In this document: positions 24,663 through 37,569 of the stretch, in pieces | Numbering within the stretch: position 1 is the stretch's first letter | Layout: each line of letters begins with the position of its first letter | NCBI GenBank assembly: GCA_037954325.1 | Contig: JBBMNZ010000027.1 | Span: 9,447,501 to 9,511,500 of the forward strand | DNA from: Fistularia commersonii | Taxonomy: Eukaryota > Chordata > Actinopteri > Syngnathiformes > Fistulariidae | DNA: 64,000 nt | Direction of reading: 5' to 3' | Position numbers and translations under genes: made by a program | Notes under the pieces: generated by a model | Told to the model about the DNA's origin: nothing | The model's database searches: none | The model's input: only the letters and a program-made list of their open reading frames with translations

Positions 24663-25150
24663 TCGCTTACTTCCTGTCTTTGTTTGTTCTCACTTTTTTT
24701 TGCATGTGATCACCTCTTGTAAGTCTTGTCAGTTGAACAGTCCTGATCTGCTCTGCCACTGGCCTCTCCGACCTCCTCCAATCAGCTCCCTACCTGCGGG
24801 TCACATGATCGTCTGTTTCTTGTTGCCATTGGTGAAGTTCGTATCATTTGCTCTCTGGTGTCAGTCCTTGTCAGATCTGCCTCTGTCTGTGCCGTGTATT
24901 TTATTTTATGTTTCTTATGGGTTTTTCAAACGTACCATCCAGTTATTTCATTTTGTCACCAAATATATGAAGATTCTTTTCATCAACATAAATTAATTTT
25001 TATAATACTGGTTGATAATTTACTTACTACATCCTGGATAATTATGGAAATGTAGTTTCAGTGATTTGAGTGGAAGTAGGATGTCATAATTAGTATAAAG
25101 TGTGATTCACTCTTTTTGCCCAATTAATTAGTTCATCTGGTGGTTCAAAG
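24663..25150. other. Intergenic DNA, nothing recognised
   Basis: No supported feature in this stretch. Confidence 0.4.
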
Positions 25151-25154
25151 AAGT

Positions 25155-25225
25155 CTAGAAAGATATATAGATAGGTAGACTTTATGAATTCCTGCGGGAA
25201 ATTAATTTGTCATTGCAGCCAGGTA
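25155..25225 (-). mobile_element. Short LINE 3' end (Rex1-like terminus)
   Basis: Reads 'atatatagataggtagactttatgaattcctgcgggaaattaa...', matching the layout of the LINE terminus at 4265-4320 (simple repeat, then 'actttattgatcccc..gggaaatt'). Only the terminal 70 bp can be recognised. Confidence 0.45.
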
Positions 25226-25297
25226 ACCTCACTTTTCTAAGAGATACATTAACCTAAAATAAACAGTGGTATCAGCATTGGAATAAAAATATGCATT

Positions 25298-25437
25298 TGT
25301 GTGTGTGTGTGTGTGTGTATTGTGTGTGTATACATATATATATATATATATAAATAAATATAAATACAAATACATCTATATATGTATATGTGCATACACA
25401 CACACACACATATATACACATATATGTGTATATATAA
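25298..25437. repeat. Compound (GT)n/(TA)n microsatellite
   Basis: GT units (about 25298-25318) pass into TATATA, TAAATA, CACACA and ATATGTGTA tracts up to about 25437. Confidence 0.9.
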
Positions 25438-26690
25438 GGGCCTAGGGCTTATAGGGGTTTTGCTGTGCTTCACCCCAAATGTTAAAGGATTACAAATTTT
25501 ATTGTAAGAAGCCTCTCAACAGATCTGGAATTGCGTCCAAACAACAACTGGCAAATGAAGTCAAGGCAGAGGACTTGATATAATTGAAAATGCAACACTT
25601 TTCTGTGACTTGGTATATTACTAACTTTCTGGACAAACTAGAAAGTTATTGCAGACATGGCAACAACTAAATCATGTATTAAAAAATGGTCTTGTGGAAC
25701 GGAGCAATAGAAATCCACAGGACTTTATTGGCACACAAAGTTCAGTTTCCAAAAAGAAATATATATATATATATTTGTCGTTCCCTGTGTGATCACTCAA
25801 TAGTGGAACTATAAATTTATAAATCTGTGGATGATAATCAGTATTTCCACAGAGGGACACTGCTCAGTATCCATAATACAACATATCTATGTCTAGAAAG
25901 AGCTTTTCAGCAGAGGTCAGACTGGATTATTCAAGCTTGTGCAGCCAGAGTGTAACATAGAATGCAGCTTTTTGAAAGTGACAGGTGTCAAACAGCATCA
26001 CTGACTGCTTCGCTATCATTGAAGCCACATGGAGTTCCCATCATTCGCCTTCCATCTGGGATTACAGTCTGACAAATCACCTCCAATCCAGTCTGACAGC
26101 TGATTCCAGTTAGTTAGGGTATAAACAGCAGCAGTAATTGAGACAATTTTGCATGGCATTTTGAGTAAGAAGAATAATTATTGCGATTGTAGTTACATTT
26201 TCACCTCAGAAGGACTTGCAGGGATAGATCTTGGGTTGACATGCTGTTTTTTTGTTTTTTTTTCCCCCTCAAGAACAGGATTTCAAGTCAATTTAGTCTG
26301 AAGTGTTGATCCTCAATCGTATTTAAAACGTCCTGGTTCAGCTACTACTATTAACAGCCAGGGAGATAATTAGCTTAAATCTACTGAAGCGAGACAGAGG
26401 TTCCCTAATGGAGTCAAAGTCAGATTTATCTGCTATGCCTGAATGTTGTTGATATACAGTATACATAATTCAAACAATGGATAGTATAGTCTTCACTCTC
26501 ACAACTTGTGGGGATCTTTATGTTCAAATGGCATTTTTTATTAATTTCTCTTTTTTCCCTTACAAAAGACATATCTTTATGAAACACACAACCAGAAGAC
26601 CAAAATCCTTACATCACATTGCATCAGTATTTTTTTCTGTCATTGTTGATTTATTTTACCAGGATCAGGGCACACTGCATGGTAATAATA
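25438..26690. other. Intergenic DNA, nothing recognised
   Basis: A short TA run at 25760-25775. No supported gene or repeat boundary. Confidence 0.4.
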
Positions 26691-26865
26691 ATTCTTATAA
26701 TAATAATAATAACAATAACAATAACAATAATAAAAGCAATTATTATTATTATTGTTATTATTATTATTATTATTATTATAAGAATTATGATTGTTAATAT
26801 AATATATTGTTAATACAATACTATTACTACCACTACTACTACTAATAATAATAATAATTGTTATT

Positions 26866-26891
<26 letters not shown>
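26688..26891. repeat. (AAT)n / (ATT)n compound microsatellite
   Basis: Alternating AAT/AAC blocks (26688-26735), ATT/GTT (26741-26779), ACT/AAT (26828-26858) and ATT (26862-26890). Complementary runs could fold as hairpins. Frames across it give Asn, Ile or Tyr repeats and are not genes. Confidence 0.9.
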
Positions 26892-26897
<6 letters not shown>

Positions 26898-29800
26898 CAC
26901 ACATTTCATTGGTCGTAACATGCAGTACCGAGCAAAACCATGGTGCATGGTTTTTGCATCATAACCCTACTTAATAATAAACATCTAAACCCTAAACTCA
27001 CAAATCTAGCATTATTAACGACGTCATCCCTTTTTAAGATTGAGCACATTATAAGAACTTGTTAACTATCAGTACTCTAACTTACAGGCATTCCATAGTT
27101 TTTAATGAACACACCCAACCATTACCAACTATCTCATCAGAATTATCGGTATCGTCAAAATATTCAATGCAAGTATATATTAACTAAAATTAAGCAGAAC
27201 GCCACACACACAATCTAAAGTCATTAGATGCAGCAGCTGAAAGCCTTTTTTGTTCTCTATGGAGGTATTCCTCACCCCCCAATGATCGGATGTTGATAAG
27301 GGAAAAGAGGTGCAGGGGAGCGTGCAACATACTTCCCAGGCTTGACATGTCCAAAGTATTTGCGTTAAGGCATGAGATGATTCTACCAAGTGAGCCACTG
27401 GAGTACTTATACCTGACCAGACATTTGCTTCACTCCTAAGGGTTCAAAAAAACTGTTGATTTTTATCATATCTGCTTAGAGCAGGAACTGATGGGGTTTT
27501 CTTTTTTGCGTATTTATTTACTTTCTCCTTCATAGGAAGAGCAAACTCGGACGTCAACGTCACCAAGCCTGAACTGAATGGAAAAATTATGGGATAATAT
27601 TTCTCAAAGCACAGTGTTTTAACAGTGAGGGGATTTTTGTATGATGGCAGATTTTTTTTTTTTTTCTAAAATGCATTAATGCACCATGTAAAAGACAAAT
27701 ATAATTGCATAAGGATTAAAATGTATGGTGATGGAGACAAAAAAAAAGGATAAAACCTATTTACTTTAACTCCTCATATCCTCCCGTTGCTCGAGAGCAT
27801 ACGGTTTCTAAAACTAACAAGGTTAGCTGGTCCCTTTTGTGTGTAAAAACTGCCTGGCAGAGGAGGGTTTATCTGCAATGCAGCAGTTGGCCGAAGTGAG
27901 TCGAGGACTCCGACTCTGCCAGCGACTTAAATACTCCCTGATTGATTCATATCATCTTTGAGTAAATTCAGAAACCGTTTGCTTTCCTAAAATGCTGGGC
28001 AAAGGCCAAGTTGTCGGCGCGTTGTAATGCTGCGTGTCATCAAAGGACATGCGACTTTAACAAATCTCTGTTTTCATGAGCTGAAGCTCAGTTTAGACGC
28101 CACCCTGCTTTCATCTTGACCTTGGCGATCGGTTATCAGAAACTCGTCTTCTATTAATCCACAGTCCAACTCGTTCAATCTTTCTTGTTTCGGTTTCACA
28201 TTTGAACTTCTCTTTTTCCTTCTCGTTCAGATTATCATGCTCATCTTCATACTGCTGACGCTGTGCCTGCACGCCAACGTCTTATAGATGTCTGCAACGA
28301 TTCCCTGATATTGTTATTTCACGCAGACGAAGAGTGCTGTGGATAGGAAGGAAATCTCCAAGCGTTAAACAATACATAAATTTGTTTATCAAATTTTGTT
28401 TTGCAAGCAAAATACTTAGTGCTGCCAGAAGCAATAATATTTAATATAATGAGACACATGCCCTATTACTTATCCTGGAGCTCTTGGAGAAATAAACTGC
28501 GGAAAAATATAAAATCAACCGCAATCTGTTGTTGACATTTGGACCGTAAACTGCCGATGACGGTGTTTTTTTTTTTTTTTAGCTTGTTCTCATTTGATTT
28601 CGACTGCACTGCCTTGATCATGATCACAAATACTCGTGAACTGGATTTTCTTTTTCCCTTAATTTCTTCGCATTATATCTGCAGTCACTCGGATGCTCTG
28701 AACTGCCCGACAGATCAGTTGTGGGTTTTAATTATGAAAAGGATGACGGAAAAGTCAAGAAACAATTGTTTGGGATCACAAGATGAAAAATACAAATCTT
28801 AATAATACAACTAACCATTTTTCTTTAGGCGTTAATGTACACTTTTTTTCAGGGCGCCTACATCACAGAGCAATGCATGGCATCAAACTAGTCGAAAGAT
28901 CTAGCACACGGAGAAGCTGCGAAATCTGGGCCAGAGGGGAAAAACACAACAACAGTGAATAGTAGGTGACACATGAAACGCAACGCCCTTCTTTACCAGG
29001 TACTGATACGACGAAAATATTACTCCTCTCCTTTGGTACCGAGGGCAACGTGAAGTGATGCCAGCTGCGCTTCGACAGCTGCGAATAGACGTCTTAAATA
29101 ATTTCTCTCCTCGGCAGAAATGAAAGTATATATTTTCCTTTAAGCTGATGGTCATGTGGTGCATTTGACGCTACATCAGCCCAGAGCTATCCCCTTATGC
29201 TCCAATGGAAATATTTTAACCTCTAAAGGACTATATAAAGGCCATCTGCTTGTCTCATTAGGACAACCTCACTGTGTTTAAGCCTCTAGAGGGTAAAAGG
29301 ACCACGATAGGAGATGTTTGTATGAAATGTCTGCTTCTACTGTGTTAGGATGAAAGGTTCACTTCCTTAACCGTGACCTTTTCTAAACAAGCGACTGCAA
29401 AATCCACAAGCGCAGAGCAACTCTGAGTTTAGCGTCACTTCTGCGGGTCTGAAAACGATGAAAAAATACACAAACGTACACACGAGGAAACACAAATGTT
29501 TATCTTGACAAGGATAGCCTGTGGCGTTCTGGCTCAGTGTTTTATGTGGAGCGGTGAATTTAGCCAAGAGATTAAGAGGGAAGAGGCAACCCTAAGTACA
29601 GAACAATAATACGGGGCTTAGAAATAGTAATCACCGGCGCTTGGCTAAAAGAGGAAAGAGTAAACTGCCCCAATTTAATGCAAGAACCCAGTGTTACAAT
29701 ACAATACTTTCCAAGATCGCTTCGACAGAATATCTCGATTATGCTTCTATTACTGATTCACACACACACAGAAACACACACAAACACACAAATGCATTAA

Positions 29801-31008
29801 TTCAATAGTTCCTTTTCTCATTGCACCTCCAAAATGGTCCCTCCCTGAGGGAGTACCTCCCTGTTGCAAACTGCTGTTTTTCAAACCAGCTTGAGTTGAC
29901 TGTCAAAAGCAAGCACTGCATTAGCACAGGTAGCAAAGCGTTTGTGGATAAATTGGAGAGGCTGCCTGGTTAGATGACGGCTCAGCAAAAGATAATTATG
30001 CTTTTTTTTAAATTCCATAATACAGAATAGCATTATAGTGATATGTTTTCTATATTATTGGCATAGTGGCATGGTAACTGAACTCAAAATAAAAAACTCA
30101 AAACTAAGGGCAAACATAGATAAGCTCTACACATTTGAATTAAAGACTGATACTTTTGGAATACAGATAGAAAATTATAATATGAAAAGAAAAGACATAA
30201 ATAATTCAAAGATTTATGATACAACTGTCTGATATAGAGTTATAGAATTTTTAGAAATGCTGAATACTTTTGAGAATCTAGGGAGGCCAAGATAGATAGA
30301 TAAATAAAAAGATGGTCTTTATCAATACAATAATATCATGATGATGGTGATGATAATTATGTAATATATTGTATATATATTTATATTTTTTTTTATTTTT
30401 TCAGAATGAAATGGACATATGAAGCATAAATACAGAATTTATAAGACAGTTGTGAAAAAGTGATCTATTTTAAGTTGTACTCTCTGCAATAAGACTTAAT
30501 TTGAGAGATATAAACGTAAAAGATTGTGCTGATGTGTTTGTTATTTATTCATGAAAATAGAGGTTGAAACAAACTGGATTTCTTAATTTTGTGAATTCTT
30601 TGGGGGACAAACAGGACTGAAATGCTATCATTATCATGAAATTCTTTGTTTAATTTCATTGTGATCAATATGAGCTTATAAATCAGAAACTGATGCAGAG
30701 TTTGTCTCTGTGCTGCCAGAAGTTGAGCAGCTTGAATTTGTGTTAGGAGTGGTGTCGTTTGTCCGGCGGGCAACGGAAAACTGGAGCAAATCTCATTTGT
30801 CAACCACGTGGCATTTTAATTCTGAAAAAGAGAGTGAATGCTTATTATGATGTGGCTTTGAGTGCCACGTCATCAGATTCATCCAAAAAAAATCAAGAAC
30901 GGATGCACTTGGAATCAAATACTCAGTTTGTATTACGTGTTCTCAGAAGAGCCCACAATGGATATAGTAGAAATTTAACATAAAAACAAAAGCGAATACC
31001 TAATCAAG

Positions 31009-31012
<4 letters not shown>
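26892..31012. other. Intergenic DNA, nothing recognised
   Basis: About 4 kb without a supported gene. 27880-28160 is mixed non-repetitive sequence with a more balanced base composition than its surroundings and could be conserved non-coding DNA. A short ACAC/AAACACAC tract lies at 29761-29789. Confidence 0.4.

Positions 31013-31042
<30 letters not shown>
31013..31042. repeat. (GT)n microsatellite
   Basis: TG run of about 15 units ending TGCGACC. Confidence 0.9.
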
Positions 31043-31045
<3 letters not shown>

Positions 31046-31940
31046 CCTCTCTGTCGGAGTAGAGCGGGGTGGGGAGAGAGTCTCTGAGAGAGATGGATGA
31101 TATTTGTTACGCGTACTAGAGGAGAGTGGGGAATGGAGATAGCTCTGTCCCTTGACAGCCATTGGCACAAACAGGAGCAGCGCTTTCAGGGAAGGTAGAA
31201 GGCGATATTAGAGATTGCAACACACAAAAGAGAAAAGTGCTGAGGACGAGAAGGAGAGCAAAGCGGGAGAAGCAACACCGTTACAGGCATTTCTTTTTCT
31301 GCAGAAATGGCACTTTAACCGATGAGGATGAATAAAGAAACCTGAGTGGTGTGTTTTTCCTGAATTGAACAGTGACTTCTCTTCTCAAGACTCACTCAGC
31401 CAAGTCTTGGACCCCACGTTGAAGTGACCCACATTGAAATCAAATAAATGACTATGTCCTCCACGGACACCAAGTGCCAGGGGTGCAGTGGGTGATTTAA
31501 CCAGCAGGGGGTGAACAGAGGCCACAGAAAGGAGTGGATCCCCCACGCACAACCCACTCCCCCCACCCATAGACGCGCGCTTGCGCACTTAAAAATACAC
31601 TTTTTTCTTCTCATCTCAGTCCTATGTGATGGAGAAAGGGGTTGGTGGGGGTGGGAGGGGGGGCTTCACTGGATGACCAGACAATTTAGTGTGTGTTGGT
31701 GAAACGCACGACACACATGCAATCCGAGGGAGGAGTTGATCACCGATGGAGGGGTTGGAGGGCAAAATCTTAAGGGAGGGGGTGAGAGAGAGAAGCCAAA
31801 GCGTGGGGGGGAGATGGTGAAATGATGTGGACTTCAAATCTGACAGTCCACCTGCGTTGTTCTTGTCAGCTTGTCTGTCTTCATACGGTTCCCGCCATCA
31901 TCGAATTAAGCACCAAATTAAAATGAAACTCGAGATCAGA

Positions 31941-31953
31941 CTGCGCATGCGGC
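31941..31953. promoter_or_regulatory. NRF1-like site
   Basis: CTGCGCATGCGGC contains the palindromic GCGCATGC core bound by nuclear respiratory factor 1, a factor common in CpG-island promoters of neuronal genes. It lies at the left edge of the CpG-rich block. A motif match alone is weak evidence. Confidence 0.35.
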
Positions 31954-32490
31954 TGCAACCCCTCACCCTGCCATTTTATAAATATTATATTTATTTTTTA
32001 TTTTTTATTTTAATTCAGAGCATGTAATAATTGTTATTCTTTCGCGTTTCTCTATTTTTTTTCTTAACTTTTTTTTTTAAATTCCTTTATACCGCTGTTT
32101 CAATCCATCCGAGCGCATGGATGAGAAAGCTTATGTACAAATGGGCAATCACGTATGACCAAATTCCCTGTGAGAGATGCAATTAGATGATGTATGAGTG
32201 GCGGTGTGCGTGTGCGTGTGCGCACCCATGACGCACACCCCTGAGTAAATAGCATCATGTGCGATCTCTGACGAAAAATTAAAGCAATACCACCAATTAC
32301 ATCACTTTTATGCGCGTTACCGGCCCGCTTTTGCTTGCTTTATGTTGCGGTCGGATAATGGAGTGGGCTGGGAAGCGCACACGCACAATTCCATCCTCAT
32401 TTCACCCCCACCTTTCCTCCTCCCCCCCCCCCCCCCCCCCTTGCGCATCCCTCTCTCTCAAAGCATCCCGCGGAAAACTGTGGGTATCTT

Positions 32491-32530
<40 letters not shown>

Positions 32531-32944
32531 GAAGGGGAGGAGAGAGAGAGGGAGAGAGAGAGTTTTGTACAAGGGAGGGACAGACATTCTCCAGCCGGGG
32601 AGCGGATTCTCAGTCTGGGCAGCAGCGGCAGCAGCGGCGGCAGCAGCAGCATCGCTGCCTCCATCCACCATCGGCGGCACCGCCACCCTCCTGCCTCCCG
32701 CTTTGGACTAGACAGCCTATGCTGTGAAACTGTCTGCGAGCGTGCGTGTGCGTGAGTGTGCATGTCAGTCCTTGTGCAAATACCCCCCAAAAAGCACAGC
32801 CTGTGGCGGTGAAAAGGGGCATCATCTCGGGTTCAATCCTCACCCCCTCCATCCCCTCCATAACGCGTGAGCAAGAGAACCATCACTAAGGAGAGAGACG
32901 GGGGAGGGGGGGTGGGGGTTCAGAATGTGGCACGGGTGAGGTGT

Positions 32945-32983
<39 letters not shown>

Positions 32984-32999
32984 AGCGCGCTGAAGCTGG

Positions 33000-33225
33000 G
33001 ATGTGGTGTCTGACGGACGCGGAGCGATGCTGTGAGCTCCGGTATTAGCAGGCAGCTGCGCACCGAGGCGCCCTCTCTCTCCCCCCCCCTCCATCCCCTC
33101 CATCCCCTCCTCTCCTCCCCCCCCCGTCCCCCCACAAACGTCGCCGTGCTGCTCCCACCGACCGGACTGTGCTCCACGGCGCGCACCGGCGTCCGTCCTG
33201 CACGGAGGGGATTTGACACAAGCAG
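33000..33225 (+). other. unc13c: Candidate non-coding first exon of unc13c (3' boundary at 33225)
   Basis: The sequence ACACAAGCAG|GTACGTG at 33225/33226 is a near-consensus splice donor inside the CpG-rich block. The start of the exon cannot be placed; the left limit given is nominal. It would be joined to the acceptor at 41361-41362 across an 8.1-kb intron. Alternative donors, such as TTCAG|GTTAGT at 33770, are possible. The link to unc13c is inferred from strand, spacing and the absence of another gene between. Confidence 0.35.
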
Positions 33226-33260
33226 GTACGTGCAGCGGCAAAACACCGCCCGAGTGCGGG

Positions 33261-36200
33261 ATAGCTCTTCTTTTTTATGCATGCCACGGGAATATTGTCT
33301 GATTGACTTCACCCAGCCGTTTCTGCCCTCCTCCATCCGTGGCCCTGCCGTTGGATTGACGGGATGTTATTTGAGAATGATGCGCAGGGATGGCATCATT
33401 GTGTCGATGTGAATGAAAACGTAACAACCGGGGCCTTACGGGGGTGGGAGAGGGATGGGGGGGTGGGCGGAAAGTGTTCAGTGTATTCCTCTTGGTTCCT
33501 GTTGTAATTCTTAAAAAAAAGCCAGATATAACCGAGAGGTTGGTCGTTTCCACAAAATATCCCCGCCGCTCTCAGTCTCACCTTTCCCCCGTGTTGTTTG
33601 TGCACCGAGGCTCAGCGTGGATGCATGTAGTTCCACGCTGTGCAGAAGCGTTCAGACGGTTCTCCTCTGCAAACTGTAATATTTTGATTCATAAAACGAG
33701 AGACGTTCAGTTGTGTTGTTGGCCGCTTTCCCGGGGCTGCAGGCAGATATTTCACTTTTGGGAAATTCAGGTTAGTGGAAGGGAGGCAAGATGTTGCTGA
33801 GGATGGGCGAGAGGGCACTAGGATGTGAGGATGCACACACCCTCACATGTCCACCCCCGACCCCCCCCCACTAGTATGCTCTGCTCTTCTCTCAAAGCAG
33901 CAAATCCATGTTCAAAAGCAATCATGCACAGAGGCATGCATGCTGGATATGTGTGTGTGTGTGAGTGTGTGTGTGTGTGTGCACGCATGCACGGCTGCAC
34001 ACAGACGCGCAAGCGTGCAACACACCCACATGTGCACTAATCCACACTTCGCCATAATCCATAATCATGTGTTCTGGAGACATGACGTAACACATGAGTG
34101 TTTCTCACCGTCAGGGCATCTGCTGGTGTGGGACTGAACTTGGGGGGGGGGGATATTTCTGAATCCCGTCCAAAAAAATGGGAACGTGCGGCACACGGCG
34201 GTATCTGGCATGATTGCCAACAGCATATTAACCTCAAATTGGTGCAGGCCGTGCGCTTTCATCTGGAGAAAAGAGCAGATTGTACTATTGTGAGAAATGG
34301 GTTAGCATGCCTCCAACTGACACTCATCTTAAAGGAGAATGTCAGGGGTTGTGTGGGTCTGAGAATGAAACTGCTAATCAGCTGCATTTGAAAAAAAAAA
34401 AAAAATGGGGAGGGGTGTTGGGGGTCCCCTTAGACATTAATGCAGTCCTGCAGCTGCAATGCCTGGGAGTTTGGGGAGTGGGTGTGGCTGAGGTGTTCCC
34501 ATTTCTCTGGAGGTTTCTTCAGTCTGGCTCACAAATTGGGGTGGCGCTAGGACCGCCGGAGCTCTCGGTTTTCATTTTGTCACAGAAGCGAGGCAACCGG
34601 TTATTTGGAAGTTTGCGATATGCTACACATGTGGTTGATGATGAAGCTAATTGCAACTGGATACTACGCACGGCAACGGGAGCCGGGTCGGCATTGGAAA
34701 GGTTACAAGGACCGTGCAGGGTAAAAAAACAAAACAAAACAAACAAACTAAGGATGCACAGGTTTACACCTATGGAACACACACTATATAGTACCAGTCT
34801 GTGTATTCACAGTATTCACAAATCGCACCGCATCTATATACTGTGCCGGCAGTGAGGATTGTACGATGAATATAGCTTGTGAGCTCTGTCAGCACGCTCT
34901 TTCATGTTTGAAGGACGTAGGCTGTCTAAGCGCAAGCTGTTTAGTTCCCTACATGTAAGCAATGTTTTTGCCTCATGTATATCTCTCCCTCTATATATAT
35001 GGAACCTCAAGCAATGGTACAATTGTCTATCCATCACAACAGGACTTGGATTATGTGACTGTATCCTGCAAACTGCAGTGAGGAGGAGTAAGATGTACAG
35101 AAAATTCATCACGTGCCATTCGTCGCACGCCTGGATGTGAGGTTTTGAGTGAATGGCATTTGCATAATGCCACTGAGTGTGCAAACAGTGAGTCATACAT
35201 TTTCCGGATCACATCATCAATTTGGATGTAAGTAAATAAATATATACAAATTCCAAAGTGGGGAGATTTGACTATGATAATTTTCTAATGGTACAATAAA
35301 GTTAAAACCTCAAGGGCATTATTAAGTGATTTGCGTATCAGTCCTAGCTTGGCAAGAGGGTGGATGCTTCATTTGTCTTGTCATGGCAAGATGTTGGCTC
35401 TAAAATGAGAAAAGCAGCTCTGTAATTGTTACCGAACCCTCACTTAACGCTATTACTCTTTTTTTTGCGCGATACGTCCAGATAGACAGCTGCCAATGAC
35501 AGAGCACTGGAGTGCTCTATGTGACAATGATTGTAAGACAGGCCACGAATGTGCCCTACCGCTCGCTTTATTTCACGAAACGGAGAGTTCAGAAATAAAA
35601 ACTCCCCCTCGTGTTGGTCAGAAGGAGATTTTGACCAATAACCTCTCAATTAGTCGCTCTTAAAGGTGGCTGGTTTTATATAAGACATGGATAAGAAAAA
35701 GAATAAAATAACAAACCAGAAGCCATAGTGGGTGTCTCAGATAAATCAAGTCTCCGACATGCGATTTGGAAAATAAGTAATTTAAACAGCGTGTTTAGTT
35801 GCAATCTTCACAGTAGGTTCTTAGCTCACACATACATGTTCTCATGCTTGCTCTCTAAACTGAATGATCAAACTCACACATTGCATGTGAGATGAACTCC
35901 ACAACTCACCACGTAGGCATGTCTGTACATGGTACAGCTTGCAGACAGCTCAGCTGGTCAACGTCCAGATGTCCTGCGTGTGAACATCCACGCAGCTGGA
36001 ACCAGGGAGCCGAAGTGGTCGTTTCTCTCGAGGTCATCTTGTAAAAATGACATCATGTCAAGTCAACTTCGTACGCCGAGTCCTCCGGAGATTCGATTTC
36101 AAGTAAATGAGCTTGTTTCAGAATTTGTCGCTATTCAGTTGAGCTGATGGTGACGAAGATGCGGTGATGTTTTCGTGGATGTTTTCTTGGAAAAATAAAT

Positions 36201-36500
36201 TGCAGGGGTGAGGATTATTTAGATTATGACCCAAATGCCATACATTTATGAACTTCTCATTGAAGTAAAATGCAAAACCTGTGTCACATATGGGGTCGCA
36301 GCATTATGCGGGATTGATGGATCACCATTGTATAAGCAGCCATTGCAACATTTTGTTCTCCTTGTTGAAAATATTAGCTAATGCCCATTAAAACGGCACA
36401 TATCAATAAAAATGCAAATAGTTTTAATCAGCACTTCCAGGAAAGAGACCAAGGCAATGAGTTTTCTTGATTTTTGATGGGTGAAGTTGCTAAATTAAGT
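33261..36500. other. Presumed unc13c first intron, left part
   Basis: Sequence with a (GT)n run at 33951-33980, a poly-G run near 34141 and a poly-A run near 34391. Several frames of 60-190 codons lack any family resemblance and cross simple repeats. No gene is supported. Confidence 0.4.

Positions 36501-36502
<2 letters not shown>

Positions 36503-36559
<57 letters not shown>
36503..36559. repeat. (AC)n microsatellite
   Basis: Long AC run of about 28 units. A further CA/CGCA tract lies at 37019-37047. Confidence 0.95.
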
Positions 36560-36561
<2 letters not shown>

Positions 36562-36574
36562 GCGCTCTGTTTTC

Positions 36575-36800
36575 AACCCATCCATCTATTGATTAGCAAT
36601 ACCACTTATGCCTCAGAGGGTCAGAGAGGCTGGAGCAATTCCTAGACTTGGGGGGAGCAGCAGGGTCCAGCCTGGGCCGCTTGCCAGTCACACATATTCC
36701 TGACACTTACAGTGATGGACAACATTTCACACTCGCACTCACTTTTTACAGACATTTTTAGCATTGTCAATTCATCTAAGCTGCCCGTTTTGGGTTGGAA
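36575..36800 (-). mobile_element. tRNA-like SINE family copy, minus strand
   Basis: The left edge 'cccatccatctattgattag' is the reverse of the GGAT tail. It is followed by 'gtccagcctgggccgcttgc', 'cactcgcactcactttttac' and 'cattgtcaattcatctaag', all reverse-strand phrases of the same family as 53630-53920. The head is missing. Confidence 0.6.
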
Positions 36801-37315
36801 ACTAGTTTACAGACATGAAATGAACACAGACCCTCATGGAGCCTCAGCATGGTTTCTCTTGTTGTGAATCAAAAGTAGACAGCTGTCAAATAAACATATT
36901 CATAGTCCTTATGATTAAATGGAATAGTTTCAAGTGTGTGTGATCCCAGCAACTTGCATGTGTGAATTTGTCTCTCGCTTTTTGCATCTTCACCTTTGAA
37001 TAATGCAAAAACCAGATCCACACACACACGCACACACACACGCGCGCGATTAGAGCCAAGACTTATCAAAATTTAGTTCCAGTCTTCACCCCTGAGGATT
37101 GCAATCAAGGCTAATTGAGACCATGTAGGGGTCACTTGCAGGAACTGTGCTCCTCGCAACCATATGTGGCAGATTTCATGCCGAAGATCTCAGTTCATTA
37201 TGTTGCTTGGAATGTTTCACAGATGTGTTTTATAATTTGTTATGAAAAATTCCAACGATATCTATTCATGTAAAACCACTTAATAATCTGGTCACCGTCA
37301 CTCACCTGTTTGATG

Positions 37316-37561
37316 CAGTGACATGCAGTCCGTAGAGGCAGGGCAGGCCAGGGCCTCACCTGTCATCACGGAAAGAAAAAAATGCTAAATGAAAAAATAA
37401 ATGGTTATATTTATTCAGTGATTTGTACTATAAAGTTATTTTCCACATAGCTTCACCATTTTTAGTTTTTTTTTTCTCAAAATCGCTAAAAAAAATTTGC
37501 ATTTACCGCTCAAATATGACATCAGGGCCTCAGCAGCCATGAACCTCACTGCACGTCACTG
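37316..37561. mobile_element. hAT miniature element (246 bp) with 8-bp target duplication
   Basis: The left end reads CAGTGACATGCAGT. The right end, reverse-complemented, reads CAGTGACGTGCAGT. They differ at one position. The 8-bp duplication GTTTGATG flanks both sides (37308-37315 and 37562-37569). The inner edges also share inverted 'gggcctca' phrases. No coding sequence is present. Confidence 0.9.
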
Positions 37562-37569
37562 GTTTGATG

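Larger units (their letters stand above)
31930..33260. promoter_or_regulatory. unc13c: CpG-rich island, candidate unc13c promoter
   Basis: Base composition changes sharply here. CG dinucleotides, rare elsewhere in the window, become frequent (for example 32601-32700 and 33001-33260), and the GC content is clearly raised. The block also holds a poly-C run (32422-32440), GT/GA microsatellites (32491-32562; 32941-32981) and GCAGCGGCGG triplet stretches (32620-32655). It ends at a good splice donor (see the entry at 33000). It is the only CpG island I see upstream of the unc13c giant exon and has the same orientation of splice signals. That makes it the best promoter candidate, but no transcript evidence is available. 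Confidence 0.5.

Noticed and set aside
26477..26948. Frames rich in Asn, Ile or Tyr
   Set aside because: Translation of the (AAT)n/(ATT)n microsatellite.
32310..33336. Several 90-138-codon frames on both strands in the CpG-rich block
   Set aside because: They run through GT/GA microsatellites and GC-rich triplets (Cys-Val, Arg-Glu, poly-Ala). Stops are rare there because of composition.
34280..34855. 191-codon plus-strand frame
   Set aside because: No family resemblance, passes through a poly-A run and lies in the presumed intron. No splice partner was found.
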